A stretch of DNA of 64,000 nucleotides. It comes from Tulasnella sp. 424. Taxonomy: Eukaryota; Basidiomycota; Agaricomycetes; Cantharellales; Tulasnellaceae. The notes under the pieces were generated by a model that saw only the letters and a list, made by a program, of their open reading frames with translations, did not search any database and was not told the DNA's origin. The stretch lies in contig WSUB01000020.1 in NCBI GenBank assembly GCA_019633425.1, positions 297,577 to 361,576 of the forward strand, in the 5' to 3' direction. Both the position numbers and the translations under genes were made by a program. Below, piece by piece: positions 1-9,393 of this stretch. Position 1 is the first letter of the stretch. Each line of letters begins with the position of its first letter.

Positions 1-531
1 GCTGCGGATTACTGGTAAGAACACATATAAACTTTGCTCACCCATATCACCAGCAGGGACCACGATTGGTCGTCGCTCTGCACGACGCTCACGCGAAGCG
101 ACAACAAGCACTTTGTCCCTCGTCATCGCGTGATCATAAGACAATCGTACTCGTGGTAGCATGGGTCCCAACTGGTGGTAAGGCTGATCTCGAAGAATGG
201 TTTTCTACTCGGGGGTCAAAGCTGGAGTTCTCCGATCTTGAGCGAGCTGCCGCTAGCGCGCTTTGGCCACTCGTCGCACAGCCACAGAGGTCGACGCTCT
301 AACTCTGCCAGTCCACTACACTCTCCCGCAACTTCTCAGACGGTTCGCGCAATCTCCCCCTTTTCTTGAGGGTGATCCATATGGCTCACCCTCCGAGGAC
401 CAGAATGGCCAAGCTGGCGCAGAATGATGTGCTTTGGCCACTTCGAGGGTATAAAACTGGCAAGGAAACCTCCCCATCTCTCTTTACCAACTCCCTTCTT
501 TCAAAGCGTACTCTCAACTGCTCTGCATCTC
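1..531. other. Intergenic region with promoter of the first short Tyr-rich gene
   Basis: No gene is supported here; the open frames are short and show no family resemblance. A TATA-like TATAAAA at 450-456 lies about 80 bases before the start codon of the first small gene and is followed by a pyrimidine-rich stretch, a usual fungal core-promoter layout. Confidence 0.5.
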
Positions 532-1088
532 ATGTCTAGCAACAACGTCCCCGTTGAACACTTGAACTGGCCTTTTTTGGCCTACTACTACCGCAAGCCG
601 CTCGGTGACACCGCCCCAAACGGGATTTATACCGCTCACGATCAAGCTCCTAAATTCAACGGGGTAAGTGAAAAAAACATTGCGACGCTGTATTTAAGGG
701 ATCTTTGCTCATGACGCTGCCCGACGTTTGTTCATTTGACCAGGGCGCTATGCATGAGAGAGTCCATTGGGCCACTCACCCCCACGTCGAGTGCATGAGG
801 ATGCAGTAAGTGTGACCCAATACAGAATGTTGAATGCAGAAATCTGGTCGGCTTAACCTGGATTTTCAGCGACGATGATGGAGTCGCATACACCGAGCAC
901 TTCCCTGACGGTACGAAGTGTAAGTCTCGGACGTCGTCCCCCTCCCTTTCGCATCTCTCCCTCTTTCCCCTCTTACTAACATGGCCTCTCTGACACTAGA
1001 TCATATTCACGAAGACGGCAGTCATAAAGTCTATCACCCTGCCATTGGACAATGGATCTACCCTTCTAGTCCTCTTTTCCCGCTGTGA
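532..1088 (+). CDS. Short Tyr/His-rich protein, DGS-motif family member A
   Basis: Four exons: 532-663, 744-805, 870-919, 1000-1088, giving 110 aa. All introns have GT..AG ends and the phases are 0, 2 and 1, the pattern shared by the whole neighbouring family. Exon 2 starts with Gly-Ala-Met-His, where relatives have GNHY. Exons 3-4 encode two copies of the family core, visible as EHFPDGTKYHIHEDGSHKVY. A is the most diverged member: His and Asp replace many Tyr and Asn residues, and the C-terminal GGGW motif is reduced to GQW. No signal peptide or membrane segment is seen. Function is unknown. A TATA box at 450-456 and a good ATG context support the start. Confidence 0.75.
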
Positions 1089-1540
1089 GGGGTCGTTCTC
1101 GTTGATCCCTTCCCGACAGTATGAGCTTCAGCTCCTGAAGGAAGCGGGGTTCTTTATTTTGCTTTCTCTTATGTATTCAGTTGATGTATGTAACAGCCCC
1201 AAGGGCGTGGCCCGTCTCTCTATGAATCTTTGATAAAGTATCCGGAACAAGCCCCATGCACACGGAAAGAACCGAGACAAAGCTGTGCATCATGTTCCCC
1301 AACAGCCTCGATCCAATACGTGCCGATTTTGAACGAATATTTATTTTGAGAATCGATATCCCATGTCGTGAGTTTGTGAGGCTGTCGTCCGCAGCCGGAT
1401 GCTTGCTTCTAGCAGCTTCGACGCCCTCGATATTCCTTTCATCCCTTCTACAAAGAAAATAGCTCTCGCGTTTCCGCAGTTAGCTGAGTTAAGGTACTCC
1501 ATATGCATATGAGTCCCAATGCACCACATGGTGCCGATTC

Positions 1541-1575
1541 GCGATTTGAAACTCCGACCCGTTGCAATATAAAAC
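1541..1575 (+). promoter_or_regulatory. Core promoter of member B with shared upstream element and TATA box
   Basis: TTTGAAACTCCGA at 1545-1557 is followed by TATAAAA at 1568-1574. The same 13-base element recurs exactly before member C (2406-2418) and in decayed form before member D (3264-3276), so it is probably a shared regulatory site duplicated with the genes. Confidence 0.6.
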
Positions 1576-1695
1576 CGACAGGGTCTGACCTGCTCTCGCC
1601 CTTATCTCTTTAAACGACCGACATCGTTGTTCTTCCTGTCAAGCAGCTAGCATCTCTCGTCAACTAAAAATCACCGAAACCTTGTCGACATCGCT

Positions 1696-2157
1696 ATGGG
1701 CAAAGGCAAGAGCAGTGGATACTCGTACAAGTCCAGGGGAACGAACTCCAAGGTGAGGGCGACCGCTCGAAAACCACATCTCGAACATGCTGTCGTCTAA
1801 CAAGGAATGGCATCTCTGACAGGGCAATCACTACTGTGCTCGTGACTACGGCACCTCCGCAAACAACCCTAACAGCTATCACTATAGGTAAGCCAAGGTG
1901 CACACTTCCGAGCCGGGCGATCGCCCACTAACGCGGGCTCCACTTCCCTTTCAATAGCAACTCCGACGGTTCCTATTATTACTCCAATCCTGACGGATCG
2001 TCTTGTGAGTGATTCTTCTGCGCCCTTAAGAGTTTTGCGCTGCTTGCTGACGACACTCGACGGCATTGCAGACTGCAGCGGTGGCTCGGGTTACTCCAAT
2101 TACTCCAGCAGCAACGGCGGCGGGTGGTCGTCCTATGGAGGCTCCAAGTCGAAATAA
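1696..2157 (+). CDS. Short Tyr/Gly/Ser/Asn-rich protein, DGS-motif family member B
   Basis: Exons 1696-1752, 1823-1887, 1958-2004 and 2072-2157 give 84 aa. The N-terminus is a basic, flexible MGKGKSSGYSYKS. Exon 2 encodes GNHYCARDYG and ends in NSYHY. Exon 3 (47 nt) encodes SNSDGSYYYSNPDGSS, the cleanest copy of the family core. Exon 4 encodes a Gly/Ser/Tyr tail with GGGWSSYGG and a basic end. Intron phases are 0, 2 and 1. No secretion signal or membrane segment is present, so the product is probably intracellular or released by an unconventional route. I do not recognise a function. The start is set by the TATA box about 120 bases upstream and by alignment of the first residues with member C. 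Confidence 0.85.
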
Positions 2158-2405
2158 GTAAATAGTCATTGACCTCCGTGCCACAAAGGGTGGATGTAGC
2201 CTTTAGTCCTCTTCTCTGAATGTAACCAGTTTGCCCCCCCCAACAAGGTGAATCTCTTCCTTCAGCCTGCACCTCGAGTGTACGGTGGGCGGTTGCTCTC
2301 CAACCTACACATGTTCACCGACTAGTATCCTCAGCGAAAAGCTCCACACTAGCCTTTCTGGCTTTGTTCCTTCGATGCATGTCCCAGGGCTTGGAGCCAT
2401 GCATG

Positions 2406-2443
2406 TTTGAAACTCCGATTCCTTCACGGTGTCGCCTATAAAG
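2406..2443 (+). promoter_or_regulatory. Core promoter of member C
   Basis: The element TTTGAAACTCCGA at 2406-2418, identical to that of member B, lies 18 bases before TATAAAG at 2437-2443. The start codon follows at 2560. Confidence 0.6.
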
Positions 2444-2559
2444 GGCAAGCAGGTCCCTCTTGATCAAGCGACCTCCACCTCCCTCACCACAGCTGCTCAA
2501 TCAGTCGTTCCAGTCTATCACCACAACTCTCGTACTTCTCTCTGTGAACTTCAACAACG

Positions 2560-3024
2560 ATGGATAAAGGAAGCTCTTCAGGCGATGGCGGTTACGACGT
2601 CACCTCAAGCGGAACTAATTCTCAAGTGGGTCAATGCACCAATCGATTCCATCTTGTACCTGACATTTACTCCTGAGCTATTAGGGCAACCATTACTGCT
2701 CCAGGGACTACGGTGAATCGGCAGCTAACTCGAATAGCTATCATTACAGGTCCGTCTTTGACCGCGTTCAAACGTCCGACGCTTTGACCTTACATCTTCC
2801 TTCGTGTTGTCCAGCAACTCTGACGGCTCTTACTATTACTCTAACCCTAACGGGTCGAGTTGTGAGTATATATCTCCTTTCATCCTCTCTCGTGTGACGC
2901 CAATGATAAGTGTTTGGGTCTCAATCGCAATTCAGACTACAATACCGGCAGTGGATATGCCAATTACACCAACAGTGCCGGTGGCGGATGGTCGTCCTAC
3001 GGAGGACAGAAGAGCTCTAAGTAG
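2560..3024 (+). CDS. Short Tyr/Gly/Ser/Asn-rich protein, DGS-motif family member C
   Basis: Exons 2560-2625, 2685-2749, 2815-2861 and 2936-3024 give 88 aa. Exons 2 and 3 have exactly the lengths seen in member B (65 and 47 nt), with phases 0, 2 and 1. The protein reads MDKGSSSGDGG at the start, GNHYCSRDYG in exon 2, SNSDGSYYYSNPNGSS in exon 3 and GSGYANYTNSAGGGWSSYGG in exon 4. It is the closest paralogue of B and shares its promoter element, so the pair arose by recent tandem duplication. Function unknown; no targeting signal is seen. Confidence 0.85.
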
Positions 3025-3260
3025 TTGTCTTTGAATCCGAGTCCTGAAGCCGTGCAGAGTCCGACCGTTGTGTACACCTGAGCCTCGTGTGCTTCGCATG
3101 CCTCTTGTCGATAAAGAATATAAAAATCACTGTTCTGGGTCTCTTTGTGAAACACCCATTCCCTCCTTCCTCCCATTCTCTCAGACGTGGTTAACAGCAA
3201 TTCTAACAACTTTACTTGATGAAGTTCGTCCAAGGAACCATCTTGGGTGCCAGCCTGTCG

Positions 3261-3293
3261 CGATTTCGAGCTCCGACGGGTTGCAATATGAAC
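3261..3293 (+). promoter_or_regulatory. Decayed promoter of member D
   Basis: This stretch aligns with the B promoter, but TTTGAAACTCCGA has become TTTCGAGCTCCGA and the TATA box CAATATAAAACC has become CAATATGAACC. The change destroys the TATA box and creates an ATG at 3288. Confidence 0.5.
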
Positions 3294-3802
3294 CGACCCC
3301 ACGCACGCTCGTTGAGCCTCTTTTCGCCGGTTCCGCGACATCAACCTAACAAAGGAAACGGAAAGAAAGAGCCATACCCGCGTAAATCCAGTGGAAAGAA
3401 CACCTTGGTGAGAGCAGCTCGAGGGCTCCCATAATCGCGTGATGGCTCCGTGCTGATGCCCGATTCGCGCAGGGCAATCGCTACTGTGCCCTCGATCCTG
3501 GACCTTCAGCTCGGAACCGGAACGTTTTCCACTACAGGTAAAGTAATGTCCGGTGATGGTGTGAGCTTCAGCGTTGCTCAAACCATTCTCGGTGCGTTAA
3601 CAGCAATCTGAATGGTTCATACTTCTACTCCAACCCCGACAAGTCGAAGTGTAAGCATCTCGCTGGACGTTGATGCAACTTTGCCCGCCTAACTGTATTT
3701 GATCCAGTTTTCCGGAGCCCAACAGGTTACCAACAGCTCATTACAAGCGCGGGCAAGGTTTGGGTCTGCAAACCTGGAGGCGTGTGGACCCTCCTTCCAT
3801 AA
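3288..3802 (+). CDS. DGS-motif family member D, possibly decaying
   Basis: Exons 3288-3407, 3473-3537, 3604-3650 and 3708-3802 keep the family architecture (65- and 47-nt internal exons, phases 0-2-1) and one open frame of 108 aa from the ATG at 3288. Exon 2 gives GNRYCALDPGPSARNRNVFHY, exon 3 SNLNGSYFYSNPDKSK, and exon 4 GYQQLITSAGKVWVCKPGGVW. The position where B and C have their start Met is an Asn codon here (3348-3350). Translation must therefore begin further upstream, at 3288 inside the mutated TATA region or at 3219/3216. The core DGS has become NGS and DKS. Either a diverged gene with an altered 5' end or a recent pseudogene with an intact frame. Confidence 0.55.
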
Positions 3803-4643
3803 CTCTGCAGATCTGTTTTCTGCAGTATCGTTGTTGCCGTTGTATTTTCTACCGTCTATCTTTTGAATGCAAGCGAGCTATGTACCCCTTGACGCGACGA
3901 GAGTGTTCTTTACAGTCTCTCATCGTTGAGATTTGAAATTACACGCGAAGGAGGGTACGAACAAATGCGCTAAGACCATCAGCTTGTGTGGTTGGAAGAA
4001 CGACGAAACAGTAATATTCATCCTGTGGGCCTAGTAAACGCAACGAAAGGGAAACAATGGCGACACCTCGCGTCGTACACGTCAGAGAACACACAATTGT
4101 CGCGTTGGTCATCATATCAGTGAGTCACAGTACGACTATCCGCTTGCGTAAGCCAAAATACCTCTTCCGCGGCTCGTCTGTCCCAATCGGGTACATACTA
4201 GAATGTTCGCAGGTGCGTCAGGGCCCGGGAGGTCCGAAAATTTCCATATTGGGCGTTAGTAGGGAGACGCGTAGCACAGCCTCAAGCGACGAAGGGATTG
4301 TGTTCGGCCCGCAGAACGCGCAGAATCTTCTATTAGAATGCTTTTGTTTACCAAAGCTCCCATGCCTTGGACTCGAACAGCCACCGGGCGCGGCGCCGAA
4401 ACAACACCAAGTGTCGAGGAATTTCTTGGAATGCGACGTTACTCCCTCAATGATTAAGTGATGCTCAGCAAGACTCAGCGTTCGTCACCGAGGCTCAAGC
4501 AGCGGTATAAAGACACAAGACTCGTGGCCATTTCCTTGAAGAGCCAGGTTTCATAGTGCACCTCTGTTTCTCCGCAAGTTAACTGACACCACCGCTCAAG
4601 GCTCCTCAAATTCACCATACTTCCGCTGAACACGCGCTTTATC
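3803..4643. other. Intergenic region between members D and E
   Basis: Holds an open frame of 134 codons (4057-4461, plus strand) with no recognisable domain and no family resemblance, probably chance. TATAAAG at 4506-4512 is the likely promoter of member E. Confidence 0.4.
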
Positions 4644-5117
4644 ATGGACGAGACCAAACTGGAAGGAAGATCTCGCAGCAAGTCTGAAAGATACCGTATC
4701 AAGGCGAGTGGTATCAACAGAAGAGTACGTGCAGACTTGAGGTGATTCGAATTTATGCTCAGGCCGACCATCCTTATGACAGGGAAATCATTGGTGCTCA
4801 AGAGACTACGGTTCCTCGGCTGTGAACAGAAATACTTATCATTACAAGTACGTCTGGTATCCGTCTGTCACTTTCCTGGGACAAGCTCCGAGCTAATTTG
4901 CATTCTTCTAGGAACTTAGATGGTTCGTTCTACTACTATAATCCGGACGGATCCAGATGTATGTTCCTTTATTACGTTGTTGAGCTGAGCACTTTGACTA
5001 ACCTGTGGCCCGCGTATAGACTTTAATAACGGCAGAGGTTATGTGGATTACACCAATCGTTCTGGAGGAGGTTGGAAGGAATTTGGAGGGAAGAGGATGA
5101 CGAAGGAGAGCTCTTAA
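4644..5117 (+). CDS. Short Tyr/Gly/Asn-rich protein, DGS-motif family member E
   Basis: Exons 4644-4724, 4783-4847, 4912-4958 and 5020-5117 give 96 aa; internal exons are again 65 and 47 nt with phases 0, 2 and 1. The N-terminus is basic (MDETKLEGRSRSKSERYR). Exon 2 encodes GNHWCSRDYGSS and NTYHY, exon 3 NLDGSFYYYNPDGSR, exon 4 GRGYVDYTNRSGGGWKEFGG followed by a basic tail. No secretion or membrane signal. Promoter: TATAAAG at 4506-4512. Function unknown; the strong conservation of aromatic positions while the linkers drift argues for a folded, functional product. Confidence 0.8.
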
Positions 5118-6390
5118 GGAGTCGTCGCGGTAGCTCTCACCATGTATTAAACAGACGCTATGTGTTCGATAATAGCTGTATAGCTTCGATTTCTTGGCAA
5201 TATGTTGTCTTCCTCTTATACTTCGCCATACCATCTACCCTCGCAGAGATGTATTGACGACCACGACCACCAGCTTCGCCTCCCAGCGATTTCTCGGACA
5301 ATCTCTTCTGCTACTATCAGCTTGATACTTATCCCCCCGTCATTCGCAGGCATGTACCTGAATGATACCTTCTCCACGATGGGGGGTGTTTTTCGACAAT
5401 TCTGACGAGATAGCCAGGGGAATCCCTCTTTCAACCACAAAACTCAGTCACGAAGGCGGTTTATTCCGTTCGCTTGATTGTTGGAGGTCCCCTTGCAAGC
5501 ACTTATCCCCCAGGCAACGCTGACCTGGAGAATGCGCAGCGCGAAAGACGTTGCAACGCACCAACCGCAGCATGTAGAAGCTTCTAGACGAAACTATGGG
5601 GCCGCGCACCTTGACTTACTACCATCGATATCTTCCCTTTCTCTCCTTTACAATCGCTGTGTTTTTATTACCTCCTAAGGCTCACCGAACATAGGATCGT
5701 ACCCTGGTTCACCGCTTCCAAGGTCACCGCACTCCTGATTTCTCACGAATCACACCACGTGTTGCTGCGACCTCACCGGTGCGGTACGCACCTCAGACAC
5801 TTGTTCTCATTTGCCAGCCTCATCCGAACAATGTCGTTTGACACTCTATGAATTTATAAGCTGAACATGAGTCGACTTAGTCAGCAACTCATCGTTGCAG
5901 CGTAACAAATGCGTGCAAAAACCTTTGCGGTCATTTTCAATAATTTGCTTCTTTCATCGGTCCCGTTTGTGGTGATCGCTTTCCTGGCCTGGAAGCGGAC
6001 CTCTGGCTCGGGATGCTAAAACGGTCCAAAATATTTCCACTCTCAGGATCAAAGATCACAGCTTCAAAATATCGTGTATCGGTTTATGTGTACACGCCAC
6101 CTGTAGTCAACCCTTGGTATTATGCCCTCACTTGCACCCCTGACCTCCCAATGGAGAGCGGAAACCGATCCTTGGGCGCGTTGGCCTCCTCCTATGATGA
6201 CGGCACCAGGAAGCACCCAGTGCCTTTCATCGAGATACGAAGAGCAATATAAGAGGCACAAAAATATACGACCATTTCTCTCAAAATTCACTTCTCTATC
6301 TCTTCTCTTCCATTTGCGAATCCCTCAGCCTCCGTCTCCCTCTCTCACTATTCCTACTCCTCGTCGACACTAACCCTCTTAAACCCAGCT
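5118..6390. other. Intergenic region between members E and F
   Basis: No multi-exon gene could be built. It contains a 36-codon hydrophobic open frame (listed separately) and a TATA-like AATATAAG near 6247-6254 that fits as the promoter of member F. Confidence 0.4.
5909..6019 (+). CDS. Possible 36-aa single-TM micropeptide
   Basis: ATG at 5909, stop at 6017-6019. The peptide is short, with a hydrophobic centre (LLLSSVPFVVIAFLAW) flanked by basic residues, so it could form one membrane helix. A TTTATAAG sequence near 5853 could serve as a promoter. There is no homology I can name; it may be chance, or one exon of a small mitochondrial-type membrane protein. Confidence 0.2.
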   Translation: MRAKTFAVIFNNLLLSSVPFVVIAFLAWKRTSGSGC

Positions 6391-7002
6391 ATGAAATTCG
6401 AAGCGTGGAGTCCCAACGGAGAAGGAATCTTCATAGAGTACTATCGCATCTCAAGGTCGAGTCTCAACAAGCTAGTAGGTGTGGTGTGGTACAATTCAAT
6501 ACGTTCAGTACGAGCACCTGCCACATAAGTTGATCCCCCCTCCTTTCGGATGTAGGGAAATGAATACTATGTGCTGGAAATTCCCCCATCCCAAGCCCAT
6601 ATAGATCCAGGTCAAATTACGTACGTCCAAAGATCCCCATTTTCGTACTTCCAACCTTCCCCCCCCCCTCGGAATAGCCCCGCTGATTTAAATCGAAATT
6701 TGAAAGGCCATACTACTACGAGAATCTGGATGGAACGACGTGTGCGTACATCTTGGGTTCTACAGAACTTTGGTCTTTTGGTTTCGACGGGCTGACATGC
6801 ATTGCGTATTTCAGACTTCTATGACGGGAGAGGTTTTACGGTATTTACAGACACTCATGGAGGAGGTTGGGAGGAGTATCAGGGAGAGAGGAGACATAGG
6901 CGGACGTCGTGCATAATTAGAAGGGAAGAGAAAGATATCTTCATAAGGGGGCAAGGGTGGACTATCGGATATGATTGTTACCTCGAGGTATCCAAGACAT
7001 AA
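6391..7002 (+). CDS. DGS-motif family member F, extended C-terminus
   Basis: Model: exons 6391-6474, 6556-6620, 6707-6741 and 6815-7002, 123 aa. Exon 2 is again exactly 65 nt and phases are 0-2-1. The expected exon 3 acceptor position leads into stop codons. An AG at 6705-6706 gives a shortened 35-nt exon that restores frame and yields PYYYENLDGTT. Exon 4 encodes GRGFTVFTDTHGGGWEEYQG and then an unusual tail of about 35 residues ending in GYDCYLEVSKT that other members lack. If the 6706 acceptor is not used, this copy is a pseudogene. TATA-like promoter near 6247. Confidence 0.55.
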
Positions 7003-7119
7003 GAAGGCCAGCCCAACGATGATGTGGATAAGTGATACAGTGTTTGGTTGGTTAGTGGTGGAGTAGACCGTTAAATAGAACTGTCCGTTTCTTCTCTGAT
7101 ACGCTCATGCCCACATCTG

Positions 7120-7369
7120 TCTTGCCGTTGGTCGTTTCGATCCTGCCCGGGCCATCTCTGCTAAATGGGCTACAGTACTACTCACACGGCCTCTTGGTGC
7201 GTTAACAGCAATCGTGATGGTTCATTCAACTTCCACTCCAATCTCGACAAGTCGAAATGTAAGCAGCTCGTCGGTCGTTGATACACTCTTCTCAGGCCAA
7301 CCGGACTTTCGTGGGCGCTCGAGCTACCAGCTTGTGATTTTGCTGTACGTCGAGACGGATGCAGGATAA
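7120..7369 (+). pseudogene. Relic of a DGS-motif family gene (exons 2-4)
   Basis: 7192-7285 matches the intron 2/exon 3/intron 3 region of member D almost base for base, including the GTGCGTTAACAG acceptor and GACAAGTCGAA before a donor. Exon 3 (7209-7258) reads NRDGSFNFHSNLDKSK. An exon 4 equivalent at 7296-7369 keeps frame and reads GRSSYQLVI where D has SPTGYQQLI. Upstream, LPGPSLLNGLQYY resembles the end of D's exon 2, but no donor or first exon remains. I read it as a dead duplicate of D. Confidence 0.6.
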
Positions 7370-7817
7370 TAGGTTTCTAATAATTGAGAATCGGAGAACA
7401 AGGGCTGCTGTAAGTCTTCTCGCTCGCTTTGCCGAGCCCAATCCTTCGCATTCTGGGAGGAATGCTCGATGACAAGGTCTAGGTTGAACTTTGGTATGAT
7501 TGCTCGTTGCGATTTCGTTGGGGGACGACATGCCCCGGCGCGTTCCGAGTTATTCAATTAGTCCATAAGATAGAAAGTCACTGACAACGTCTGCCCAGAC
7601 CCAATTGCAAGGAGGACGGTACCGATCGTCGGCCTGACTGGGGTGGGAAAGGACAGGTCCACTGGTATAAATAAAGCACCTCTAAAAATCCTCTTCCCGC
7701 AACTTTCGACGTTCTTGCACCGCTCCTTCGCACCGACCTTCTAGCTTTTACTCATCGGCCTCATTTTCACACTCGTAAACCTCTTCCCTCTCCATCCACC
7801 ACCTCCCAAGCTTCGAA
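7370..7817. other. Intergenic region with promoter of the coiled-coil gene
   Basis: No coding signal. TATAAATAAA at 7666-7675 precedes the next start codon by about 150 bases. Confidence 0.4.
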
Positions 7818-9163
7818 ATGCTCTTCAAATTTTTCTCCACCTCATCCCCCGCCAAATCCGCTGCTGCCACGACCACCCAGTCGGGATCCCAACCCCAACG
7901 AGCCAGTCCCCCTCCGGCTCCCATCAGCAAACTTAGAGGTATTTTCCGGAGGTTCCGTCGCTTTGTTGCACATCCAAAGGTGATTCCGGCACTGAGCCCG
8001 TCAGCTCAAACCGTTTTCAATGATGCTGATACTCTCGAGCCAGGACGCGGACCATCGCCATCCCCGAGTGAGTTATATGTCTCTTAAAAACTTCTAGGAT
8101 TGTTGTTTCGATAGGGCTCGAGTGTTCTGGATTGTCTTCGACTGACCAACGCTTTTCCTCTGTCTTCCAGGGCGCCCCCGCCCACCCTCAAGAAAGCATC
8201 GACATCCCCGCCTTCGCCACGTCCTCAGCGATTCCTTACCCGATAGCTCCGCTCACGACGGCCGCTTTCGACCTCGCTACAGCCAGAAAGAAAATCGCTG
8301 AGCTAGAGTCCACTCTCTGCCATCTCGAACGTCAGAAAACGGATCAAATCAAGAATATTCATAACATGTTTTACAACAATCTTGTCCCGACTGCAACTGC
8401 CTATGTCAACGAACTGGAGGGTGAAGCCGCAGCTCGAAGGATTGCTGAAGAACAGTTGGAACAAGAGATGGCCGGTCGTACGAAGGCGGACGAACTGAGG
8501 CTGAAGGAACGCGAGAAGCGATGGGAGGCGGAGGAAGCGAAGGATAAGGCCCGTCATGAGATGGAGACGGTGAGGGAGGAGACCAGAAAGCTTGAAGGCC
8601 AGCTGCTCGACTTGCAAGCCCAGACCGACCATCTTCACGTCAAGGCGCTCCAGGAAGCACTAAAGCGAGTCGAGCATGTCGACGCAAGCAACCACCCTAC
8701 GCTTGGGAAGTCCATCACTCCCTTCATCGAGCGATTGTACGCCGATGCTGGAAGTGATTCGGGACGTTCATGGTCTTCGAGTTGGTTCGAATTCCCAAGG
8801 ATAACTGCAGGATCGGAACCCCAGCGAGCAGGGTTGGCATGGCAAGAACCTTCCGACATGTCGGAGGAGGAAGAAACTTGTTCGGACTCGGAATCTGAGG
8901 AGCGTAGTCGGGCGTCACCGGATCCGTCCCAATGGTCTAACGAGGGGTTGACATGTGCGAATCGCGGGAGTGGCAGCCCAGTTCCCAGATCATTGGCGAA
9001 CCCACTACGCCGGATGCCGCGTGGCCGACAAGGGGGGCGACTGAACGCTATGCGCGTCGCCTCTGCTTTTGGAGACAGTAGCGATGAGGACGACTTCGGG
9101 GAAGTCCTGGAACACCGAACCTACCGGGTTCCCTACCCTGATAACGGTGATGAATCTGACTAG
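7818..9163 (+). CDS. Coiled-coil protein with acidic, Ser-rich C-terminus
   Basis: Two exons are proposed, 7818-8067 and 8115-9163, giving 432 aa. The stronger-looking acceptor at 8169-8170 would break frame; the AG at 8113-8114 keeps it, making a 47-nt intron. Residues 1-85 are Ser/Pro/Ala-rich with a basic patch (KLRGIFRRFRRFV). Residues of roughly 135-280 form a long, highly charged coiled coil rich in Glu, Lys, Arg and Ala (for example AEEQLEQEMAGRTKADELRL). The rest is disordered, with acidic Ser/Glu blocks such as MSEEEETCSDSESEER and a closing acidic DSSDEDDFGE. No enzymatic domain is visible; a scaffold or cytoskeleton-associated role is only a guess. Confidence 0.65.
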
Positions 9164-9334
9164 ATGTCGTCTCCTGAGGTTCAGTGTTACCCCACATAGG
9201 TTCGTATTCCTTGGGCTGAGTAAATGCTTGATGTCTGACTTGGAAGGACTTCCGCTTTGTCCATAGACTTAGCCAAGTTCCGCTCTTGACTTCGTGATAC
9301 CCCCAACCAATTGCAACTTGATGGTTTGCTTCGT

Positions 9335-9393
9335 TTTTCTTCTCTCTCGGTGTCTCTCTGTGTCTCTCTGTGTCTCTCTGTGTCTCTCTCTCG
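9335..9393 (+). repeat. Microsatellite-like tandem repeat of TGTCTCTCTG
   Basis: Three perfect decamers from 9351, a fourth ending in TCTC instead of TCTG, and degenerate TCTC flanks, lying in the 3' flank of the coiled-coil gene. Confidence 0.85.

Noticed and set aside
4360..4400. GTTCGAGTCC on the minus strand resembling a tRNA T-loop
   Set aside because: The flanking bases do not pair into a T-stem and no acceptor stem or A box is found.
4057..4461. 134-codon open frame between members D and E
   Set aside because: No family resemblance, no promoter and no splice partners; probably chance.
8169..8171. Strong-looking acceptor TCTTCCAG in the coiled-coil gene
   Set aside because: Using it with the only good donor at 8068 breaks the reading frame; the AG at 8113-8114 keeps it.
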